Assembly: GCA_964389685.1 (NCBI GenBank)
Contig: CAYMFM010000096.1
Location: 1 to 13,633, forward strand
DNA length: 13,633 nucleotides
Origin: G020353115 sp964389685
GTDB lineage: Bacteria > Bacteroidota > Bacteroidia > Bacteroidales > VadinHA17
Direction of reading: 5' to 3'
Below are positions 8,730 through 13,633 of this stretch, piece after piece; the first letter of the stretch is position 1, and the number at the start of each line of letters is the position of its first letter. The position numbers and the translations under genes are program-made. The notes under the pieces were generated by a model that was given only the letters and a program-made list of their open reading frames with translations, was not told the DNA's origin and ran no database searches.

Positions 8730-9926
8730 ATGAACAAACTATCTGGCAGGATCGGATCCATTGATGTTTTCAGGGCATTGACCATGCTGTTAATGATTTT
8801 TGTGAATGATCTCTGGACCCTTAAAGATATCCCATCCTGGCTTGGACATGCTGCTGCAGATGAGGATGCTATGGGACTGGCGGATGTGGTTTTTCCTGCT
8901 TTTCTCTTCATTGTCGGGCTGTCCATTCCCTTTGCGATCAATAACCGTCTTAAAAAAGGTCAAACCATCTCACAGATCTCCTTTCATATCCTGCTTCGTT
9001 CTGCAGCACTGATCATTATGGGTGTGTTCCATGTCAATCTGGAACATTACAATTCAGAACTGGCTTGGATGAACAAATACTGGTGGGAGATCCTGATCAC
9101 CATCGGTTTCTTCCTGATATGGAACAGCTATCCAAAACGGGCAGGAGCGATCAACCAACTTTTCATCGGACTCAGGATTACCGGAATTCTGCTTCTAATC
9201 TTTTTAGCATCAATTTACAGGGGAGGTACAGCGGAAGAACCGGTATGGATTCGCACTTACTGGTGGGGTATCCTCGGTCTGATCGGTTGGGCGTACCTGA
9301 TCTCATCATTCATCTATCTCTTTGCCCGAACCAACCTGGCGATCATCATTGCCGGGCTGGTCTTTTTCAATCTGTTTAACACGGGAGTCTTTGCCGGATG
9401 GCTGGATTTCCTCTCCGGAGTAAAAAAATACATCTGGATCGTTGGTGATGGTTCCATGCCAGCCTTTACCATGGCGGGAGTTACCGCCTCAGTAATTTAT
9501 ATAAAGCTGAAGGAGAAGGCAACTGCAATGCAATTTTTACTGGCCATGCTTGCCCTGGCCATTATCATGTTCGCTTTTGGTTTTGGAACACGTCCACTCT
9601 GGGGAATCTCAAAGATCAGGGCTACCCCTGCATGGATCGGTATCTGTTCCGGGATCAGTTATCTCTTTTTCGGTATTCTCTACCTGCTCATTGACATCCG
9701 GAACGGAAGAAAATGGTTTTCACTCATTGATGCAGCAGGTACCAGCACTCTCACCTGTTATCTCATTCCCTACTACTGGTATTCTGTCCTGGCACTGACC
9801 AGCATATCGCTGCCGTTAAGTTTACGAACAGGACCGGTCGGGATCATAAAATCCGTTCTGTTTGCCCTGCTGATCGTTCAAATTACCGGAGTTCTTGAAA
9901 GAATCAACATTAAACTTAGGATTTAA
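8730..9926 (+). CDS. Polytopic membrane acyltransferase, heparan-alpha-glucosaminide N-acetyltransferase-like (DUF5009/DUF1624 type)
   Basis: This 398-residue inner-membrane protein has about eleven hydrophobic segments. The N-terminal part carries the family hallmark: RIGSIDVFRALTMLLMIFVND, then WLGHAAADEDAMGLADVVFP and FLFIVGLSIPFAI. His40 in WLGHA matches the histidine that takes up the acetyl group in the human lysosomal enzyme HGSNAT, and the ADVVFPxFLFIxG block follows as in that family. HGSNAT moves acetyl from cytosolic acetyl-CoA across the membrane onto the free amino group of terminal glucosamine. By analogy this protein may acetylate an amino sugar on the periplasmic side; the acceptor is unknown. 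It lies 34 bp after the GH20-type gene, probably in one transcript, so one enzyme could prepare or finish the sugar end used by the other. No Shine-Dalgarno is visible before the ATG. Family assignment is firm, the precise substrate is not. Confidence 0.85.
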   Translation: MNKLSGRIGSIDVFRALTMLLMIFVNDLWTLKDIPSWLGHAAADEDAMGLADVVFPAFLFIVGLSIPFAINNRLKKGQTISQISFHILLRSAALIIMGVFHVNLEHYNSELAWMNKYWWEILITIGFFLIWNSYPKRAGAINQLFIGLRITGILLLIFLASIYRGGTAEEPVWIRTYWWGILGLIGWAYLISSFIYLFARTNLAIIIAGLVFFNLFNTGVFAGWLDFLSGVKKYIWIVGDGSMPAFTMAGVTASVIYIKLKEKATAMQFLLAMLALAIIMFAFGFGTRPLWGISKIRATPAWIGICSGISYLFFGILYLLIDIRNGRKWFSLIDAAGTSTLTCYLIPYYWYSVLALTSISLPLSLRTGPVGIIKSVLFALLIVQITGVLERINIKLRI

Positions 9927-10000
9927 TATCCTTAAAGACTCCTGGATTTATGTTCAACGATTTTACTAACTTTATTCCATAATTGAAATAAAGGTATACA

Positions 10001-10234
10001 ATGCAGCATAAAATCAGAAACGTTATCGCTGTGGCCTTTGTCCTTGCGGTAATTATATTTACCATACTTGCCCTGCTCTCCATATGGGAAATTGTGGCGG
10101 ATGATATCATCTGGAAATCCCTCGGCACACTGGTTGTTCTTGTGGTTTCTGCAGCGCTCATTTTTGGTATTATCAAACTGGCTGAAGTGCAGTATTCGGG
10201 GGAGAGTATGCCGGTAAAGGAAAAGGAAGGGTAG
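10001..10234 (+). CDS. Small two-helix membrane protein, unknown function
   Basis: This 77-residue protein has two hydrophobic helices, about residues 7-30 (NVIAVAFVLAVIIFTILALL) and 41-61 (LGTLVVLVVSAALIFGIIKL), and a charged C-terminal tail rich in Lys and Glu (PVKEKEG). The short acidic link WEIVADD between the helices suggests a hairpin in the inner membrane. It begins 74 bp after the acyltransferase gene on the same strand and may be its last operon partner. I do not recognise a family. The hydrophobic pattern and clean start and stop make it a likely real gene; the overlapping minus-strand frames are shadows. Confidence 0.7.
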   Translation: MQHKIRNVIAVAFVLAVIIFTILALLSIWEIVADDIIWKSLGTLVVLVVSAALIFGIIKLAEVQYSGESMPVKEKEG

Positions 10235-10355
10235 AATTTCGAATTTCAAACTGTGGGTACCCTGCTCAACTATGTCGTTCCCACCCTGACGATTCCTAAC
10301 CGAGGACTAGGCCCTGACCGGCTGAAAGGAGCATCAGGGGAATCGAGCACCTTTG

Positions 10356-10464
10356 CCCCGATTTTTCCATAGGAATCGCTTCGCGTAAATGCGGGGTACG
10401 ACTCTTGATCTACCAAATACTCGTCGCCCAAACTTGAGTCACCCAGACCGGGTCGAGCGACGAG
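10356..10464. repeat. Structured repeat, copy A (three-way junction plus hairpin)
   Basis: The outer stem CCCCG/CGGGG (10356-10360 with 10392-10396) encloses two small hairpins: TTCC-ATA-GGAA (10365-10375) and CGC-TTC-GCG (10377-10385). After a link starting TACGACT comes a larger hairpin closed by CTCGTCGC/GCGACGAG (10420-10427 with 10457-10464), whose interior holds CCCAAACTTGAGTC. The same order of elements recurs in copy B 154 bp downstream. Confidence 0.65.
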
Positions 10465-10509
10465 AAAAGCCGGTCGTGCCCAGACACTTGACGTGCATAA
10501 CTTGCCATG

Positions 10510-10596
10510 CTCCGATTTCTCCCACAGGGATACCTTTGGTAAGATCGGGGTATGACTTTTATATACTCGCAACCCGAACTGAAGTCGGGTTGCGAG
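10510..10596. repeat. Structured repeat, copy B, ending in a perfect 12-bp hairpin
   Basis: The outer stem CTCCGAT/ATCGGGG (10510-10516 with 10544-10550, one G-T pair) encloses TCCC-ACA-GGGA (10520-10530) and TACC-TTT-GGTA (10531-10541). A link starting TATGACT leads to the hairpin CTCGCAACCCGA/TCGGGTTGCGAG (10566-10577 with 10585-10596). Its 7-nt loop region sits in CCCGAACTGAAGTC, the counterpart of CCCAAACTTGAGTC in copy A. The stem differences from copy A are mostly compensated on the partner strand. No T-run follows the last hairpin, so it is not a standard terminator. Confidence 0.65.
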
Positions 10597-10610
10597 GGGG
10601 TTGCATAAAT

Positions 10611-10662
10611 AGGGACAGCTACCGATTTAAATTATTAGCTTATAAACAAAGAAGCTGTCCCT
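10611..10662. mobile_element. 52-bp inverted-repeat element (MITE- or REP-like)
   Basis: Perfect 10-bp terminal inverted repeats AGGGACAGCT (10611-10620) and AGCTGTCCCT (10653-10662) flank a 32-bp A+T-rich centre. Counting outward, TAAA[TC] extends each arm to 15 bp with one mismatch (10606-10620 and 10653-10667). The left end, including ACC and a nearby TTAAATT-like tract, recurs at 13611-13633 in the same orientation, so this is a dispersed repeat. Short G+C-rich ends around an A+T-rich core suit a non-autonomous element moved by a transposase elsewhere, or a REP-type hairpin served by a Y1 transposase. No transposase gene is in the window, so the mover is inferred. Confidence 0.65.
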
Positions 10663-10762
10663 GTTTACCCACAGTCGTAGTACGAGAGCGTTGATCCTTA
10701 TGGGTGTTTCTTGATTGATTCTCTCTTTTTTATTAGATTTACCTGATACAACACTTACCCTG

Positions 10763-12757
10763 ATGCAAAAGAAATCCAATTCATTCATTCAGTTCTGGCA
10801 GGAATTAAAAAGACGAAATGTCCTTCGGACACTGGCGATCTATGCAGGCACTGCTTTTATAATCCTTGAAGCAGTGAATATCATTTTCCCCCGCTGGGGA
10901 TTGCCGGATTGGTCCGTTAATATCGTTCTTTACCTCCTGATCATCGGTGCAGTCATCACTATGATCATATCCTGGATATACGATATAACTCCGAAAGGCA
11001 TCATTAAAACAGAGCCTTCAGAATCAGTTATAAAGGAGCAGGAAGTAACACTTAAAGCACGCAAAAGACTAAGAACCAGTAATATGTTCATTGCTGTTCT
11101 TATCGTTATTATTGGTATCCTGCTATATCCCAAAATTTTCAAAGATGATTCGCCACTCAGTGGAACAAGGAAAAATACAATCGCTGTCTTGCCCTTGAAA
11201 ATTATTGGAGAAGCTTCTGACGTTAAACATTTTGCCAGTGGATTGGTTGAATCTCTTACCTATATGCTCACGAAAGTGGGTAATGCTCAGCAATCGTTTT
11301 CTGTAATTCCTGCCAGTGAAATTCTTGAATCGATTACTGCAAGTGAAGCCAGACAACAGTTTGGAGCTTCCATGGTTATTTCCGGAAGTATACAAATGGA
11401 TGGTGAGACCAGTCGATTAATCCTTAATTTAATTGACACGAAAAAACAACACCTGATAAGTTCAGAAAAACTTGATTATCAAAAGGATAATAATTTAATT
11501 CTACAGGATGAAATTATCCTGGTGATGGTTGATATGTTGGGGTTACAGATGGAATCTGAGACGTATAACATCTTAACTGCGGGTGGTTCAAAATCATTTG
11601 AAGCCAATGAGCTTTATCTTCAAGGTCGGGGTCTTTTACGTGAAAGTCAATCCGTGAAGGAAATTGATGATGCAATTGATCTTTTCGATCTGGCTATTAA
11701 AAAGGATTCATTATTTGCATTGGCATATGCCGGTTTAGCGCAGGCATTGACCGTTAAATACCATTACACTTCTGATATCAAATGGGCTGATGAAGCCTTG
11801 AATTACAGTCGCAAAGGAGTAGAGTTAAATGATCAGGATCCCTATGCATTGATCTCGCTGGCTTCCGCACTGGTTGACAGAGGGGAATACGAAGAGGCTC
11901 ATGAACTCTATCGCAAATCAGAAGAACTGGACTCTAATAATAGCCTGATATACACAGAATTGGGATATCTCTATGAAATGGAGCAAAAATATGATACAGC
12001 CGAAAAATATTATAGAAAAGCGGTTTCTAAAGCCCCCTCTTCTTTTCATCCCTATTATTATCTTGGGGTATTTTATTACTATACATCCCGGTACGATGAG
12101 GCAATTGCAGAGATAAAAAAGGGATTGCTCATTGCCCCGTCAAATCACAACCTGCTAAATGTTCTTGCCGCTTGCTATGTAACAAATGAAGATTTCGATG
12201 ATGCGATTATTGTCTTCAAACAGATCATCGAAGCAGACAGTACAAATGGGGAGATTCTTAAGAATCTCGGATCGGTATATTTTTATAAAGGAAATTTTGA
12301 CCAGGCGATCCATTATTACAGGAAAGCGCTACGTTATACACCCCAAAATTTCCATTTATATGGAGCCCTTGGAATGGCATATTTCTGGTCACAACAACAG
12401 GAACCTGCCAATCAGGCATTTCAAAGCGCCATCGATATTGCACGTGACCATCTGGTATTGGATCCTGGTGTTTCCATCAATATGATTAAATATTTTACAT
12501 TGATGGGAGAGACCGATTCGGCTTACTATTATTTGGAACACAGCTACATTCCGGATGATCCGCAAGAATGGACGTCCCAGGAAACGTTCTATACAGGAGA
12601 GATGTTTCTCATATTGGGAGAAAAGCAAAAGGCTTTACAGTGGATAGAAAGTGGACTGGATCGTGGATATGGCTGGACCGAAATAAAATATTCTCCTTTT
12701 TTTAAGGATTTAATGCACGATCCAGAGTTTAAATCAATGATGTCCAGGTATGATTAG
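10763..12757 (+). CDS. Membrane-anchored TPR protein with TolB/FlgO-like domain
   Basis: The chosen ATG gives 664 residues. Residues 1-22 include the ELKRRNVLR motif typical of the N-terminus of TPR signalling proteins in this group. Three transmembrane helices follow at about 23-42, 51-73 and 107-122. Residues about 138-240 (KNTIAVLPLKIIGEASDVKHFASGL...) match the TolB N-terminal/FlgO-like fold often placed between an effector and TPRs. About seven TPR units follow from residue 282 to 562, six of them with a clean 34-residue spacing. The C-terminus SPFFKDLMHDPEFKSMM is typical of these proteins. Relatives usually carry an N-terminal CadC-type DNA-binding domain or an adenylate cyclase; neither is present. 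It probably works as a protein-interaction scaffold, with the TPRs outside the cytoplasm if the helix count is right. An ATG at 10715 would add 16 residues; I prefer 10763 since family members start close to the ELKRRN motif. A possible weak -7 box TAGATTTA lies at 10734-10741. Confidence 0.82.
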   Translation: MQKKSNSFIQFWQELKRRNVLRTLAIYAGTAFIILEAVNIIFPRWGLPDWSVNIVLYLLIIGAVITMIISWIYDITPKGIIKTEPSESVIKEQEVTLKARKRLRTSNMFIAVLIVIIGILLYPKIFKDDSPLSGTRKNTIAVLPLKIIGEASDVKHFASGLVESLTYMLTKVGNAQQSFSVIPASEILESITASEARQQFGASMVISGSIQMDGETSRLILNLIDTKKQHLISSEKLDYQKDNNLILQDEIILVMVDMLGLQMESETYNILTAGGSKSFEANELYLQGRGLLRESQSVKEIDDAIDLFDLAIKKDSLFALAYAGLAQALTVKYHYTSDIKWADEALNYSRKGVELNDQDPYALISLASALVDRGEYEEAHELYRKSEELDSNNSLIYTELGYLYEMEQKYDTAEKYYRKAVSKAPSSFHPYYYLGVFYYYTSRYDEAIAEIKKGLLIAPSNHNLLNVLAACYVTNEDFDDAIIVFKQIIEADSTNGEILKNLGSVYFYKGNFDQAIHYYRKALRYTPQNFHLYGALGMAYFWSQQQEPANQAFQSAIDIARDHLVLDPGVSINMIKYFTLMGETDSAYYYLEHSYIPDDPQEWTSQETFYTGEMFLILGEKQKALQWIESGLDRGYGWTEIKYSPFFKDLMHDPEFKSMMSRYD

Positions 12758-12872
12758 GACAAAATATATGACATAAAATGAACATAAATATGCGATTTCT
12801 GTATGCTGATTAATGTTATTAAACAATAGTGTAATTATTATTTAACAATCAATCATTTAAAACCTAATTATT

Positions 12873-13469
12873 ATGAAAAAACGTTTACTTATGATGTTAT
12901 TTCTGGTAATTCCACTCATTGCCAGTAGTCAGGAATACTCCATTTCCAAATTTTCCCTTTCAGTCAATCCACTCGGTTTTCTTCAATTCGGCCCTTCTAT
13001 TTCAGTAGAAACAGGAATAACTGGAAACCTGGCATTGAATGCTCATGTAAGATTTCCCTCATTGGGTTTGATTTCCTATGCAGTTTTGGCACACAATGAT
13101 GGATTGGATGAATTGACGGGAATTGCTTTTGGAGCAGGCGCGATTTATTTCTTCGGTGATAAGATGAATAAACCCTATGCGGGTATGTTGATTGATTACA
13201 ACAGATTTGTATGTCTTTATGCTCAGAATAAAGACTGGGAGTGGGAGAAAACGACAAATTCAGTCGTATTGTTATTCAACGGGGGTTACCGGTTCAGGTT
13301 TGAAAGTGGATTTTTTATTAATACCGGGGCTTTCTTTGGTGTTGCCATAAACAGTTGGGACTGGGATTATACGGATGCCAGTTACGGCAGCTCGGATACA
13401 TCCGACCGCACCGGAACGGACGCTCAACCTTTCGGCATGGTTGAAGTAACCTTTGGTTTTGAGTTTTAA
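12873..13469 (+). CDS. Small outer-membrane beta-barrel protein, unknown function
   Basis: The protein has 198 residues. Residues 1-19 or so are a signal peptide (MKKRLLMMLFLVIPLIASSQ). The mature part alternates hydrophobic and polar residues in strands rich in Gly, Phe and Tyr (LALNAHVRFPSLGLISYAVL, GIAFGAGAIYFFGD, SVVLLFNGGYRFRF, GFFINTGAFFGVAI), and ends in VEVTFGFEF with a terminal Phe, the usual outer-membrane insertion signal. This fits an eight-stranded porin-like or OmpA/OmpW-type barrel. A loop rich in Asp, Ser and Thr (TDASYGSSDTSDRTGTD) probably faces outward. It begins 115 bp after the TPR gene on the same strand; the spacer is long enough for its own promoter. No ligand or partner can be named. 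Confidence 0.8.
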   Translation: MKKRLLMMLFLVIPLIASSQEYSISKFSLSVNPLGFLQFGPSISVETGITGNLALNAHVRFPSLGLISYAVLAHNDGLDELTGIAFGAGAIYFFGDKMNKPYAGMLIDYNRFVCLYAQNKDWEWEKTTNSVVLLFNGGYRFRFESGFFINTGAFFGVAINSWDWDYTDASYGSSDTSDRTGTDAQPFGMVEVTFGFEF

Positions 13470-13524
13470 GAATGAAGGTGATTCCCGAAAAAATGAAAGT
13501 GACAGAACAATTTTAAATGTTCAA

Positions 13525-13552
13525 TGATACGATGACTGGAGTCATCGTATCA
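13525..13552 (+). terminator. Perfect 13-bp hairpin after the beta-barrel gene
   Basis: TGATACGATGACT (13525-13537) and AGTCATCGTATCA (13540-13552) are exact inverted repeats separated by GG. It sits 55 nt past the stop codon, where a transcription terminator is expected, and would also block read-through from the right. No T-run follows, so termination would need another factor; alternatively it is an RNA-stabilising hairpin or a protein-binding palindrome. Confidence 0.5.
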
Positions 13553-13610
13553 CTACCAACTCGCAGATACTCCGATATAGTCTGGGGTTATATGATCTGA
13601 GCGTGTAATT

Positions 13611-13633
13611 AGGGACAGCTACCCAATTAAATT
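13611..13633. mobile_element. Left end of a second copy of the AGGGACAGCT element, cut by the window edge
   Basis: AGGGACAGCTACC at 13611-13623 matches 10611-10623 exactly, and the following CAATTAAATT resembles GATTTAAATT of the first copy. The 13-bp identity plus similar A+T-rich continuation makes chance unlikely. The other arm should appear about 30-40 bp beyond the window. Confidence 0.6.

Larger units (their letters stand above)
10253..10596. other. G+C-rich, highly folded non-coding island of unknown identity
   Basis: The stretch differs sharply in base composition from its A+T-rich flanks and is packed with dyads. Seen directly: GTGGG/CCCAC (10253-10257, 10280-10284), palindrome GGGTACCC (10255-10262), CCTA/TAGG (10295-10298, 10308-10311), CCCTGA/TCAGGG (10312-10317, 10334-10339), and the two copies described separately at 10356-10464 and 10510-10596. 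A minus-strand frame of 100 codons crosses almost all of it but has low-complexity, protein-unlike content. I read the region as a structured RNA or as DNA hairpins of a relic mobile element. It does not show group II intron domain V, tRNA or rRNA signatures. The transcribed strand is not known. Confidence 0.6.

Noticed and set aside
10270..10572. A 100-codon minus-strand frame (and a 101-codon plus-strand frame at 10389-10694) as protein genes
   Set aside because: They cross the folded island, have no recognisable domain, and the sequence between the two repeat copies changes in a stem-preserving rather than codon-preserving way.
10253..10596. Group II intron or IS110-type relic
   Set aside because: No intron boundary GUGYG, no domain V-like hairpin and no reverse transcriptase or transposase fragment could be seen; the idea is open but unsupported.
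10566..10596. Intrinsic terminator for the 7583-10234 operon
   Set aside because: The 12-bp hairpin is strong, but it is over 300 nt past the last stop, lacks a T-run and is part of the duplicated structure.

Overview
The window looks like a piece of a Bacteroidota chromosome, probably a free-living or sediment/marine member with a type IX secretion system (T9SS). The evidence is a giant repetitive secreted protein of the kind these bacteria export by T9SS, signal peptides ending in Ser-Gln before the mature chain, genes with no clear Shine-Dalgarno sequence, and A+T-rich intergenic DNA. The species cannot be named from sequence reading alone.

Layout. (1) Positions 1-5752, minus strand: the first 1917 residues of one very large secreted surface protein whose 3' end lies outside the window. 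It has a signal peptide, an N-terminal beta-sandwich-like region, two related beta-solenoid-like modules, an Ig/PKD-like segment and a tandem array of four-cysteine HYR-like repeats. Many open frames on the opposite strand here are only its shadows. (2) 5753-6253: an A+T-rich spacer with no gene. (3) 6254-7282, minus strand: a zinc-dependent alcohol dehydrogenase. (4) 7583-10234, plus strand: a probable operon of an exported GH20-type glycosidase, a polytopic acyltransferase of the heparan-alpha-glucosaminide N-acetyltransferase type, and a small two-helix membrane protein. (5) 10235-10762: a non-coding island. It holds a G+C-rich, highly folded stretch with two diverged copies of the same three-way-junction-plus-hairpin design, then a 52-bp element with perfect 10-bp terminal inverted repeats. 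(6) 10763-13469, plus strand: a membrane-anchored TolB/FlgO-like TPR protein and a small outer-membrane beta-barrel protein. (7) 13470-13633: a perfect 13-bp hairpin, then the start of a second copy of the inverted-repeat element, cut by the window edge.

How the parts may work together. The glycosidase and acyltransferase recall amino-sugar polymer breakdown: one frees N-acetylhexosamine ends outside the cytoplasm, the other may move an acetyl group across the inner membrane to an amino sugar. The TPR protein and the beta-barrel protein follow each other and are bracketed by two copies of the inverted-repeat element, so they may form a separate cassette.

The most unusual item is the folded island at 10253-10596. 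Paired bases differ between its two copies in ways that keep the stems, which suggests selection for an RNA or single-stranded DNA fold. I do not recognise it as a known RNA class or element.
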